Assembly (NCBI GenBank): GCA_014529385.2
Contig: CM043969.1
Location: 9,897,001-9,961,000 of the forward strand
Reading direction: 5' to 3'
Length of the DNA: 64,000 bases
Source: Adiantum capillus-veneris
Taxonomy: Eukaryota; Streptophyta; Polypodiopsida; Polypodiales; Pteridaceae
The translations under genes and the position numbers were made by a program. This document shows positions 1-10,385 of the stretch, in pieces (the stretch's first letter is position 1; each line of letters begins with the position of its first letter). Below the pieces are notes generated by a model. It saw only the letters and a program-made list of their open reading frames with translations. It had not been told where the DNA came from and did no database searches.

Positions 1-112
1 ATAGCACCTAGAAATTCATTTTCATACTCTTCAAACAATTCAAGCAAAATGGTCACTTAACAGGACACAAAAGTGTCCAAGGACATAAAAGTGTCCTGTT
101 ACCATTCTAGTG
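1..112. mobile_element. Right end of a TTAA-flanked MITE (copy 1)
   Basis: The first 112 bases match the right end of the complete MITE at 8073-9391. Both carry the AGGACA..TGTCCT subterminal hairpin (here two in tandem, about 62-98) and end in a terminal repeat closing CTAGTG; the last 14 bases differ from the other copy at two positions. TTAA follows at 113-116, as expected for a TTAA duplication. The element sits inside the integrase region of gypsy element G. The left end lies outside the window. It is non-coding, so non-autonomous. Confidence 0.75.
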
Positions 113-625
113 TTAACAAAGTTAGTGAATATGAATCGAACAGATTGGGATGTGAAACTTCCTTCCGCCTTATGGGCCTATCGGACAGCTTATAAAGTGG
201 CAACAGGATTGACTCCTTTTAAGTTGGCATTTGGCACGGAGGCAATCACCCCGGTGGAGCGGATGTTGATTGCGGATCAGCTTCTTTCGGAGGATTCTGT
301 GATTTACCGATTGGATGTTTTGCAGGAACTAGACGAAGAGCGGCTGAATAGCTTTGCGGTGTTGTAGGATCTGCATTCTGGGCGGAAAAAATGGCTGGAT
401 CGCCCGAAAGCATGGAAATTTGTTCGGGGACAGCTGGTCCTTGTCTTTAATTCCCGCCTCGGGAAGATGCCGGGGAAGCTTAAATTACGGTGGTCAGGAC
501 CATTCTGGATTTTTCAAGCATGTGGGTCCATCTCTTTTTATTTGGCGGATTTACGGAGGGAGGTTATTTCTGTGCCGGTCAATGGTTTCAGACTGTGCCA
601 TTATGTTTCACCTACTCCAATTCAG
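113..625 (+). pseudogene. Element G: Ty3/gypsy integrase, C-terminal half
   Basis: Retroelement fossil. The translation shows the end of the integrase core ([21 protein letters not shown], then [12 protein letters not shown]) and then the C-terminal GKLKLRW.GPF and PVNGFRL motifs typical of plant non-chromovirus gypsy integrases. The closest relatives in this window are the integrases of B (23801-24874) and J (60612-62174). The upstream part of pol lies outside the window or is hidden by the MITE at 1-112. No chromodomain is visible. The copy is broken. Confidence 0.8.
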
Positions 626-2822
626 TGCCCCTTTGCTATGGTACAAGAGCCGGAAGCCGCCCTAATCATGATTGGGGATTCTTTTGCATGCAATCTTGGA
701 AATCGGGAAAGGAACTATGATGGTTGCGAGACCGTGGATCGCCCTATTTTGGGAACTCATTGTGAGAGGGTTACTACATGCAGACGATTCTTATTGTGTT
801 TCTCCTGTTTAGTGTGTCGCGCGCTCTTAGTTCTATACTCTCTGCTCATTCATCTCATCGCCACCATGATAGCTTCCCTCCTGCAATGTCTTCCTTTCAC
901 TCCTATACAGCAGCTAGCGCTTTGACGAGTGGACACATGGCTGCAATACTTGCGGCTGCGTGTGTTCACCAACTTGGATTGGCAAGGGATACCAGTTCAT
1001 CCGCAGGCAACATGTTTGATTGAGAAACTGGATGCTAGCCATATTGTGGTGCTGAATAATCAACAGATTCAGTTTTGACAGCATAAAGGATCTCCAAGTG
1101 TTGTTGTTTGCCCAACGATGGCGTGGTGTGCACCTCTCATGTGATCCTTGCTGCAGATGTCGAGTAGGAGTTTGGCTTGAAAGTAAAAGGGGAGTATAAG
1201 CTTTCAGGGTTGTTAGATGTAGCAACCAGGGATGCGTATCAATGGTTTCTTGAGGCGATTTGGCTACAAGCCAAAATCTATACCATTTCGACCCGAGCAA
1301 GAAATGTTTTGCATTCGGCCAACTTTGGGCCAGTAGCTTGGGCAGCGGTTGTCAGAGAACGACTGTTGGCGGCGTGCCAAAGAGTGATGGCACAGTTGGG
1401 GAGAAATACCCCAACCAATACAAAAGTTGGCCAACTTCTCACATTGATTTTTCCTTTAAGAGAAGTTTTTCCTCTCGCCCTGCGTCCTCTCTGCCACTTT
1501 GAAGATGATCGATTGGTGGTCCAAGGGACTGTTGCTCCTCTATCGCAAACGCAAAGTTTGGCAGTGCTTGCTGAGAGGGAAACATAGCAACAACATGTTG
1601 GCACTGGGGATTTTCTAGGTCCATCGACGGCAGTGGTATCCTTTGGAGCCCAGGAGATGGACACTACAGGTGCAGTATCAGCAAACCGCAAGCGCGGCAG
1701 GGAGGAACAAAAATTTTCTACACCACCTCCAACGACTGCATCTCTTGTTTCGGAGGATTTTGCGGTGGCACGCTGGCGCCGCCGAATGCAGGAGAGAGTG
1801 GCAAGCGCTACTCCGCTGAGGACGGGCTCTTCGGTTGCGGATGTTCCCGCTCAACCGGAAACTTCTGGCACTACCAATGCGGCTGCCTCGACGGGAGGTA
1901 CTCTTTCCGCAACGCTACCTTGGGAGGCTACGGCAGCAACCCCTACTGACCAATTACAGGCATGCAACACTTTTTTGAGCAGACTTGCAGAGTCTATTCG
2001 TGTGGCCTGGCAGCCCCCGCCACAGAGGGAAGAGTAAATGAGCTGGAAGCACAGGTAGCGGCCTCGCAGACTCGCATTGCCGAGTTGTCCACTCAAAATG
2101 AAGAGTTGACTGCCACAACTCGCCAGCAAGGGGCAGAAATACAAATGTTAGGAGGGGCTAATGCCAAGTTTGTGGCCTCTATTCAACAGGAACTTCTTCG
2201 GTTGAGAACGCAGCATAGCCTGGCCTCATACTTAGCCTCGCACCCTGGTGATGTAATGATCAATATGAATGACTTGGATGCGTTGGCAGTGAAGATGCAA
2301 GAATCTCCGTGTTTTTTTGGATAATCAACTACAAAGATGGAGCACACGCTTAGCTGCTGAGGTGAGAGCACAGCCACCCACTCAGCAGGTTGTGGTGCAA
2401 CAACTCGAGTCATCCAACACCGACAGAGGTAAGAGTGTTGTTTCCGAGGGTTTTGATGTTGTTGATTGGGCACAAGCTACAGAGGATTGTGCTGAAGCCC
2501 AGGCTCATGTATCTCGTTTGCAAAAAATGATTCGTTGATTTCGTAAGGAGCGGCGCAGAGTCTGTTTTTGGGTGGAGACCTTGGCTCATTCTTTTTCTCT
2601 CAGTCTACCACCTTGACCTCCATTTTGGTCTTCTCTTAATAGATACCTTTCTCGCTATTATCCTTTACATACGCCTCTTGCTCCTTTGCCACAGGCACCT
2701 CAATCTATTTCTTTGCCAACGCAGTTTATTCCTCGGGCTCCTTGGCCGGAACATATTGAGATAGATCCACATCTTTTGGATGAGGTCTATCGGGCACATA
2801 CTACAGATTTTAGAGGCTTTGG
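626..2822 (+). pseudogene. Element G: post-integrase coding region with coiled coil
   Basis: Between integrase and the copia insertion lie about 2.2 kb of decayed coding sequence in the same direction as integrase. The recognisable open stretches are 1177-1587, 1633-2037, 1962-2324 and 2317-2538. The first has a DAYQWFLEAIWLQAK-like helix. The second is Ser/Thr/Ala-rich with a basic KRGREE patch. The third (NELEAQVAASQTRIAEL, then QNEELTATTRQQGAEI) has clear heptad spacing, so a coiled coil. I recognise no named family. Position and composition recall the long frame after integrase in J (58206-60611). Element C is inserted at its end. An env-like or nucleocapsid-like role cannot be chosen from sequence; no membrane segment is obvious. 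Confidence 0.5.
2818..2822. repeat. Target duplication TTTGG, left of element C
   Basis: TTTGG directly precedes the 5' LTR and recurs directly after the 3' LTR at 42032-42036. A 5-bp duplication is usual for copia. It shows that 2823-42031 is one insertion into element G. Confidence 0.95.
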
Positions 2823-3148
2823 TGTTGAGATGTCGAGCTCTACACCTTGAGCTGGCATCCACTACGGGTCTTGGCCGCTTACGACATTTACTCACTGGCA
2901 CGTTAGGTGACCGACACACACGGAGGATCTCTACCAGTGATTCTACAGCTGGACTACACTTATAGTGCCAGCCTAGTACGCTTCTAGTGAGTTCACACTT
3001 AATGATCGCATGTACATATGTGCTACTTTTCAGTTTTAGCACTTAGTCATTTTTGTACTCTCTTTTCTGTGAGAAGAAGAAGAAGATTTCCATCTCTGTG
3101 TGCTTTGTGCTTGTCTTGTGTAGCTCTCTTGCATCCTCTTTCTTTACA
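2823..3148 (+). repeat. Element C 5' LTR
   Basis: 326 bp, begins TGTTGAGATG and ends CTTTACA (TG..CA). It is followed at once by an initiator-Met primer site. It pairs with 41710-42031. Confidence 0.95.
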
Positions 3149-3160
3149 TGGTATCAGAGC
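3149..3160 (+). other. Element C primer-binding site (tRNA-iMet)
   Basis: TGGTATCAGAGC directly after the 5' LTR, with no spacer. It is complementary to the 3' end of plant initiator tRNA-Met, the usual primer for plant copia elements. Confidence 0.95.
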
Positions 3161-3435
3161 CTGGTGCAGGCAAGAGAGGCTAAAAGAGCAAGAGCATCAC
3201 AATCCCTTCGTTCGCAATCCACGACCAAAATTTTTTTAGGAGTTTTTCGTAAAAGTTTCTAAAAAGGTCTCCAAAGTGCAGTACACAGAGATTTACTGTA
3301 CAAGTACAGTGGTTGTATGTACGCTTGATTGTGGACACTCGTTGAGTGTAGAAAGCGTTACAAGTACCACGATAACAGGTTCAGCAGATCTGCAGATTTT
3401 TGAAGATTGCAGCTATTTTGTCTTAGTGCTTCAAG

Positions 3436-4415
3436 ATGTCTGACGGTTTCAGTCAGATTGTCACTGAGAAGCTTGAGAAAAATAACTACCCTGCATGGAA
3501 GTTCAGAATAACAAATTTCCTAAAAGGAAAAGCTTATTGGGACTATGTAGAAGGAGACAATGAAAAGAAACCAGAGATTCCCGAGGCAAATGCTACAGCA
3601 GAACAAAGGAAAGCTTTGAGGGACTGGCAACAAGGCCAGAGCAAAGTGATGTATTGGCTTTTATGAGCATCACAGATGGCATGATGGGCTATCTACAGGA
3701 TGCTGAAACCCCCGCCATTGCATGGAAAAACTTAGGCAGAGTGTTCGAGGTGAACATCAAGGCCAGAAAGCTTCAACTAAAGTCGGAGCTAAATCAGGTT
3801 AAGAGGAACAACCTCTCCATCAATGATTATGCTTTGAAGATCAAGAGTATCACTGAGGCTCTTGGATCTATTAAAGTTTCAGTGGAAGACAATGACATTG
3901 TCCGTGCATGCTTGGATGGTCTAGGAGATGAGTATGTACATTTCAGGTCTTCCATGAATACAAGAGACGACATCCCCGTGTTCCAAGATTTGATTTCTAT
4001 GCTTATTCTTGAGGAGAAGAACCTTGGTCTTGACACGTCTTCTTCTCGTGGTAGAAATAGGTCTGAACAGGCCTTCTATTCTAACTCTAACAAAGGTAGA
4101 GGTAGAGGTCATGGTCGAGCCCCAAGTGGTTGCAGGGGCCAATTTCAAGAAGGTCAATCAAATCAAAACAATACAGGTGGCAGGGAAACCAGTCTCAAGG
4201 CAGGGGGAGTCAAAGAGGTCGTGGTGCAGGATCAAGCAGGTAGCAACATACTGCAGATAGCAGAGAATGTTGGACTTGTGGTGAAAGAGGTCACATGTCA
4301 TGGGACTATCCAAAGGGAAAAGCAAATGGAAAGAGAGAACAGGGCAACTATGCATCTACTAGCAGCGATGCAGATGACAACAAAAACGAGCACATGTTTG
4401 TTATGCAGCATGTAA
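3436..4415 (+). pseudogene. Element C gag
   Basis: Copia Gag. The N-terminus has the EKLEKNNYPAWKFRITNFLKG signature, and the central part carries NNLSINDYALKIKSI and the FQDLISMLILEEKNL helix of the UBN2 gag family. A Gly/Arg-rich segment and a zinc-knuckle-like CWTCGERGHMSWDY (about 4268-4310) close it. Gag would form the particle and bind RNA. It lies 276 bp after the primer site. Fossil. Confidence 0.88.
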
Positions 4416-4843
4416 TGAATACAATGATTGCAGAGAATTCCACCCGAGATGATGTTTGGTATGTAGATTCAGGTGCCTCTAATCACATGATGTCTCATGG
4501 AGAGTGGTTTAGAGATATGCACAAACCAGATGTGTCAGGCTATGTGCAGACAGGAGATGACACAACTGACCCCATTGCTCATGTAGGGGACATACCTCTA
4601 AATACGAAGAGTGGGAAATCAAAGTACTTAGCAGATGTACTTCATGTCCCAAACATTACAAAGAATATTGTTTCTGTTGGACAAATGGTTGAGCAGGGTT
4701 TGCAGGTTCACTTCAATCCAAATGGTTGTTATGTAGAAGATTTCCAGAATGACTGTAAGCTGATCACAGAGGGAAAATGTGTGGGCAGAATGTTTACGCT
4801 GAATGTAGACATGCCTGAGGTAAAAGATGCATTATTTGCATAG
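4416..4843 (+). pseudogene. Element C protease region
   Basis: The retropepsin active-site triad appears as VWYVDSGASNHM at about 4456-4491, followed by the copia-type ADVLHVPNITKNIVSVGQ segment that precedes integrase. The protease would cleave the Gag-Pol polyprotein. It lies between the gag zinc knuckle and the GAG-pre-integrase region. Fossil. Confidence 0.88.
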
Positions 4844-5552
4844 GGCATAGGTGTTGTGGCTGATGTTGACATTTGGCACAAACGCATTGGCCATGTCAAT
4901 GAGCAGAGATTGCGCAGCATGCAATCAAAACAGATTGTAAAAGGTTTGCCCAAATTCAAGGTGGATAGTATGCATAAAGTGTTTGCAGCATGCCAATTTG
5001 GAAAGCAATCAAAGGGCTCATTTCCACATGAGCGCAATGTATGTAAAAAGCCACTTGAGGTGGTGCACACAGATGTTTGGGGTCCAACCGATATTGCAAG
5101 TATACATGGTTGCAGGTATTATGTCTCTTTCATTGATGACCATACAAGGAAAGTATGGGTCGACTTCATGCGTAACAAAAGTGAAGTGTTTGGTCACTTT
5201 CAGAACTTAAAAGTCATGATTGAGAAGGAGACAGATATGCATATCAAGACATTGAGGTCAGATGGAGGGGGAGAGTACTTCTCCAACGATTTTTTAGATT
5301 TTTTGCGAATGCATGGTATACACAAGAAGTTTACATGCAGATATACTCCACAATAGAATGGGGTTTCAGAAAGGAAAAACAGGCACATTGCAGAGGTTGC
5401 ACGTGCATTGATGAATGAGAAGAACATGCCTCATCATTTCTGGGCTGAAGCTGTAAATACAACTGTGTACATTATGAACAGGACACCTACAGCTGCGGTG
5501 CATGATGTAACGCCTCAGGAAAAGTTTACAGCTACAAAGCCTGATTTGGCAC
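4844..5552 (+). pseudogene. Element C integrase, first part
   Basis: GAG-pre-integrase motif (DIWHKRIGHVNEQRL), then the catalytic core: HTDVWGP (first Asp), LRSDGGGEY (second Asp) and the FWAEAVNTTVYIMNR segment typical of copia integrases. The zinc site is H..H then a single clear Cys near AACQFGK. Element B is inserted at 5553 near the end of this domain. Integrase would join element cDNA to host DNA. Fossil. Confidence 0.88.
5548..5552. repeat. Target duplication GGCAC, left of element B
   Basis: GGCAC precedes the left LTR of B and GGAAC follows its right LTR (32607-32611). This is a 5-bp duplication with one later mismatch. Both flanks are copia integrase sequence of C. Confidence 0.85.
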
Positions 5553-5800
5553 TGTGCACGTATGTCGCACGTGTCAATGCAAGGAACTTGCCGATACACC
5601 ATGTGCGAATCACAAATGGGTCCAAGCACACAACAAGCCTAAACTAGTAAGCTCAAAGAAGGCGATGGTGTGTCACTCACCGCTCTACGCTTGCTTCGTG
5701 GAGGATTCCTCGCTGCGAAGAAGAAGGAGACGCCGCTATGCGGCGCTCAACCGCCTCACCGCCGCCGTGCCTCCGCAATGCTCGATCGCACACACACACA

Positions 5801-5834
<34 letters not shown>

Positions 5835-6174
5835 TACACACACACACACACAAGGAGGTGAAGAAGAAGAAGATGGAGATGGAGATGGAGCAAGAGCACT
5901 CTTCTATTGCACAAATGAGAGAATGAATGAATTTTAGGTTTAGTTGACTTTTATATGAGCTCTCCCCATTCACACTTGGGCGCCCATGCTTAGCCAACTA
6001 ATCCCTTGAATGTTGCAGTTAGAGTGCGCCTCTCATCGGAGATCACTCTTACCCTTTTCCTATTGGATCGACAATCCCGGTACCTGACTCTACCAAATAA
6101 ATAATACAATGTCTACCGTAGGTTACAATGTCCCTCGTAGGTAATAGGGTGTCTGTGAGCCGTGAGGGTTAACA
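5553..6174 (-). repeat. Element B 3' LTR
   Basis: Reads TGTGC.. to ..GGTTAACA on the + strand, 622 bp. It contains a (CA)n/(CT)n microsatellite at about 5791-5853 that accounts for most of the length difference from 32013-32606. The neighbouring polypurine tract shows this is the 3' LTR on the minus strand. Confidence 0.9.
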
Positions 6175-6186
6175 TGTCCCCCTTCC
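6175..6186 (-). other. Element B polypurine tract
   Basis: On the minus strand GGAAGGGGGACA lies directly before the 3' LTR. This is the plus-strand primer position for reverse transcription and fixes element orientation. Confidence 0.8.
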
Positions 6187-7003
6187 TGATGTAGATTCCG
6201 TCCTCGGAAGCTATTGAGTTGAAGCTTGTTATGTCCATGTTCTAGAGCATCTGGATTTGAATCTGCAAGGCAAAGTCAATGTTTCAGCAAGCGGAATTAT
6301 ATTTCCATAAATCATGAGGGGAATGTAAAGTACATGTGAAAATGAGTAAATGCAAGATTTATGAAATGTTAGACTGCCATTAAGGACAAATAAATCGCAC
6401 TTTGAGTAAATTAATTAATCAAGAGTTTTGGGCTTATGGGTGAGTCTATCAATTAGTTAGCTATGACTAAGGTTAAAACAACTACTCTAGTACTAGCTAA
6501 GCTAAGAAGATTATCTAAATGCAAGATTCCCTAATTGTGCTTTTCAGCTTTGATTAGCCAACTAGCTCTCACAACTGCAAACAAAAGCTTGAAATGTTAA
6601 CTGTAAACTCGATGGAAGTCTTTTAAATGTCATTCATTTTTTTCTTTTTCTCTTTTTTACTTTAGTTCACAATCATTTGACGTGTGTGCTTATTTTGTAT
6701 GTCCGGGGCTTTTTGCTTCTCAAGGAAAAGCGCCCACACTGGGAACCTCTAGGGATCTAGTACCATAGACACTACATGTGAGTGAAGTACCAAATCAAGC
6801 CAGGATTTCTCTTCCAGCATTAGATTTTTCATTTGTGGCACTTATGTTTTTTGCTTCCATTTCCTTTGTATTCTCACTAGTGTTTTTGTTGTTTAAGTGA
6901 GCAAGCTTCTCTATGCCCTAAACATTCCTAAGGTCTCAAATACTCAGATAATTTTATCAGCTAAGCCTAGTGGTCAAGTAAATGAGTTAACCTAAAGTCA
7001 CGG
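6187..7003 (-). other. Element B 3' untranslated region, non-coding
   Basis: AT-rich sequence between the polypurine tract and the insertion site of element A. No coding sequence or repeat is recognised; pyrimidine-rich runs occur near 6638-6660. ACGG at 7000-7003 is the left target duplication of element A. Confidence 0.6.
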
Positions 7004-10000
7004 TGTCGAGAAATTTGCGGTCTTGCCAGGAAAGCACCGGGCTTATGGCTGTGAGAGTTTGTGAGAGAACTCAACAAAAACTATATGAAGGAGTTAAACC
7101 ATAGATGCCATGAAGACTAGGGTTTGGAAAGAAGTGCAATCAAAGAAGATTCACTCTTTCTCTCTTGCGCTCACACACACAAAGAAAGAACACAAAAGAG
7201 AATGTCAAAACAATACGAAAATGAAAACATCAAGGCTATGGTCATATCATATCATGGGTAATATGAAAGGGTTAATAGATGAGTTAATGGCATCCAATCT
7301 TGACTGACCAAATAGGCTACGAATTGTTCTTTGGAATTGTAGTTTTGTGCTTACCATAATATATATATTTTGTCTAGTGATTGGGGATTAATTGTGTGTA
7401 CAAATCCTCTTGGTTCATAGCAAGATAACTACGTTTACGTCAAAAGAAAAGTTATAGTCTATGAGAGGTAGTATGATGGGATCCGGTGATAGAAGTATTT
7501 CGTTAAGCCTTTCTGGGCCAAAGAGAAACACTATACGTTGTTGAAAGTGTATTTTTCGGCTAATCCATACGTTAATTCTAATAGATCGTACAGAGTGAAA
7601 GCGATAGAAATGATCATCATGTGGGTTATTCATCTAGGATAGTATGTGAGAAATGTAGATATGAGAGAAGTGAAGAGATGAGAAGTTTCCCTCCCAAGCC
7701 CTATTCTTGCACGTAGGCAATACTGCGGGGAGAGATGTACCTGTAGAAAACAGAACCTAGAGAGGATGAATTACTAAGAATGAGAGAGATAGGTTTGGTT
7801 AAGGAGATGAGATTAGATACATATATATATATGTTGGATTAGAGATGAAAATGAAAACAACAAGAAATCAAGAAAACATCAATGTAGAACACATCTTACT
7901 TGAAACCCTTCAGCACCATTATTGATGGGAGAGAGAAGAAGAGGGGAGAATTCAATGTTGATTGATACGCCAAGTACAACACCTTCTTTGATTAGAGTTG
8001 ATCTTCCAAGGATAGCGTACAAGAATGGCTAGTCTTCCTCTAGGAAAAAGTGTAGGCTTGGGCTTATGTTAACACTAGGTTGGTAACCTAACAGGACATA
8101 AAAGTGTCCTTTCAGGGTTTTGAAAAAAACCTCCAAAACCATAGTAGATCCAGTCATTTTGTAAAATCCTTTCATGAGGTTATAGTTCAAGGCCTACTAC
8201 ACATGGAAAAAATAAGAAACTTGTAAAATTTCTCATCTTTTGGTCACACCAAGCCTCCAAAGTTGATGGACGAGTACATTTTGATCAAAACAGTCATTTC
8301 TTATGTTTTGTTGCATAAAAATAAGATTAAGGATTTTTGTAGGACTTGAGATAAATTCCCTAGTTAACTTCAATGGGTTGGTGATCAGAACATATGATTG
8401 CTTCTCACTCACTATTTTTTGTTTTTCCAAAAGAAATAGGTACAAAAAAGTTGAATTTTTACCATTCTGCCAACCTATCATCAAAGCTTTTATAGCGACG
8501 CTCAATACAAATAATATATGCATGTTTTCTTAGTTCCCTATTGTCCTTTAGGTTCATAAGAAGCCATGGAGCATGTCAAAAGAATAATACATCTCTTACC
8601 AAGGGGAATCTTGGGGACAAAGATGAAGTGCTAAATACAGCAAACATGAAAAAACTGGGTTCAACATTATGAGTTGTAGAATCCCATAGAAACTATTCAA
8701 TATCTAGCCAAATTTGATCCTTATGACTAGATATGGTTACTACCTACAAAATGCATGTAGTTGTCACAAGAAACTAACAATATTGAAAAAGCTATACTTG
8801 ATATACTAGAATGTTTTGTTTTCTTCTATAATTGAAAAAATCAACCATCGTTGTCTACTATGCAAAATAGGGTATTAGGTGCCCCAACACTCAAGGAATA
8901 TTAGCTTTATGTTACAATATGCAACATAGATAATCAAAACTGCATTTGGATATCATGAAAGCCACCAAAAAAATCATAGAAGAGCTAAAATTGGCTAAAA
9001 AACAGGATTTGACAATTTTTGTAATTTGGTCATAACTTACAACTTTAACATTTATTTCTCCCTAGAAGCATCAGGGCATGTTGAGGACTACTAAAGATAG
9101 TTCTCTAGCATTATAGACCTCACAAACATGAATTCTAGAGTGGTATAGTTGCAAAAAGTTGAAAAAGGCAAAAAACAGGACCCGTTTTTTCACACAGTTT
9201 AGGTTGTGAAATGTTGTGCAAGGACAAGGTTAAAGATGGAATTGATATTCCAAAAAAATGTCGAGTTTTTTTCAGCTCATGAGAACTTTCTAGACAGATA
9301 GCACCTCAAAATCCATTTTGAAACTCTTGATATAATTCAAGGAAAATGGTCACTTAACAGGACATAAAAGTGTCCCATTACCAACCTAGTGTTAATGGGG
9401 CTAAGTACAATTAGGCATTACTACTAACTCCCTCAAGAATTCCTCTCATCAATGGCTTGAATGCTTGAGTTCTTTCCAAGGAAGAAGAGGTTCCCTTTTA
9501 TAGGTGAAGGGAACCCACAAGGGTTTACACAAGAAGAGAGGAGCCAGTGTGAACAGGAATTGGAAAAGTTGGAAATGAGTTGTCCCTGCATGATGTGGGC
9601 AGACTGGGGTCCAGTATTTTGATCATATCTCCTCAACCGTGGCTCCAAATAAAAAAGTAAGAATATGGGAAAAAACTTCAGCTTATTAGCTACGATTTTC
9701 ATTTTAAAATCATTTTCCAATTCGGATTGGAACCTTGTGTAAAAAATTCATCAAAATAGGGTCCATTTATGGCAGCAAAAGTCTTCATGTGGTCTCCTTA
9801 GCCTAGAATTTCATTTAATTCCAAAGGACACCTCATGCCATATGAAAGCATGACATTGCTCCTTGACAAAGTTTTGTAATCATGCTTGCAATAATGCATT
9901 AAAATAAGTGTATCTTTGAAATCATGCCACCTAGTGTCCCACTAGGATTTGATTCTCTCCTAGTAGCTATTTAAAAAGAAATATAAGAAAAGTATAAAAA

Positions 10001-10327
10001 ATACATAGAATATATATATATTGGAGTTTACCCTAGATATAGGATCTAGCTAGGGTGTGAGATGATAATGAAATAGTAGAAATAAAGAATCAATGCTTTT
10101 TGCCCCAAGTTAAAGAGGCGGAGCTATTGATGCTTTTCCCATAGTATTTTCTGATGGTAAAGTAAGGATATGTTACCCTTGAGAAAAATAATAGGATGAG
10201 ATAGAAGGCTTATTATTATACTTAAATATGCATATGTACACTATAAGAAATATAATTATGTATCTAAAAAAATACAAGATAGATCTTGTAGCATGCGTTC
10301 CCACTATGTACGTGTCACAGCACGACA
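7004..10327 (-). repeat. Element A 3' LTR, carrying a MITE
   Basis: Begins TGTCGAGAAATTTGCGG and ends CAGCACGACA on the + strand. Removing the MITE and one TTAA leaves about 2001 bp, matching 18111-20108. Long LTRs like this are seen in several plant gypsy groups. A 72-codon minus-strand frame near 7415-7633 recurs in all copies, but this is explained by recent common origin. Confidence 0.93.
8073..9391. mobile_element. TTAA-flanked MITE (complete copy)
   Basis: 1319-bp insertion in the LTR of A; the sister LTR at 18111-20108 gives the empty site (..cttatgTTAAtgggg..). Ends are CACTAGGTTGGTAA and its exact inverse, a 14-bp terminal repeat. TTAA flanks both ends (8069-8072, 9392-9395). A near-palindrome AGGACA-TAAAAG-TGTCCT lies just inside each end. 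The interior is AT-rich, with only short frames and no transposase match. TTAA duplication points to piggyBac-like or Sola3-like transposases; CACTA elements give 3-bp duplications, so that is disfavoured. This is the youngest layer of the stack. Confidence 0.9.
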
Positions 10328-10340
10328 TCCACCCCCTCTA
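10328..10340 (-). other. Element A polypurine tract
   Basis: On the minus strand AGAGGGGGTGGA sits directly before the 3' LTR. The same position in D (35494-35506) is nearly identical. Confidence 0.8.
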
Positions 10341-10385
10341 AACTTGCACATCCTCCGGTATGTGCCACATTGTCTCTTTGTAAGA

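Noticed and set aside
5670-5937. Overlapping plus-strand frames in the left LTR of B, with related frames at 32130-32379
   Set aside because: They overlap a microsatellite and an LTR shared by both ends; there is no domain, and frame use differs between the two LTRs.
7415-7633. A 72-codon minus-strand frame in the LTR of A that also stays open in the other family A LTRs (18520-18738, 27770-27988, 33889-34107)
   Set aside because: The LTRs differ by only a few percent, so an open frame of this length is expected to survive without selection. No domain is visible.
8233-8523. Possible transposase frame inside the TTAA MITE
   Set aside because: 96 codons, hydrophobic and low complexity, with no DDE-type motif. 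An overlapping frame on the other strand is equally long.
8073-9391. CACTA (En/Spm) assignment based on the CACTAG ends
   Set aside because: CACTA elements duplicate 3 bp. Here the flanks are TTAA on both sides and the empty site contains a single TTAA.
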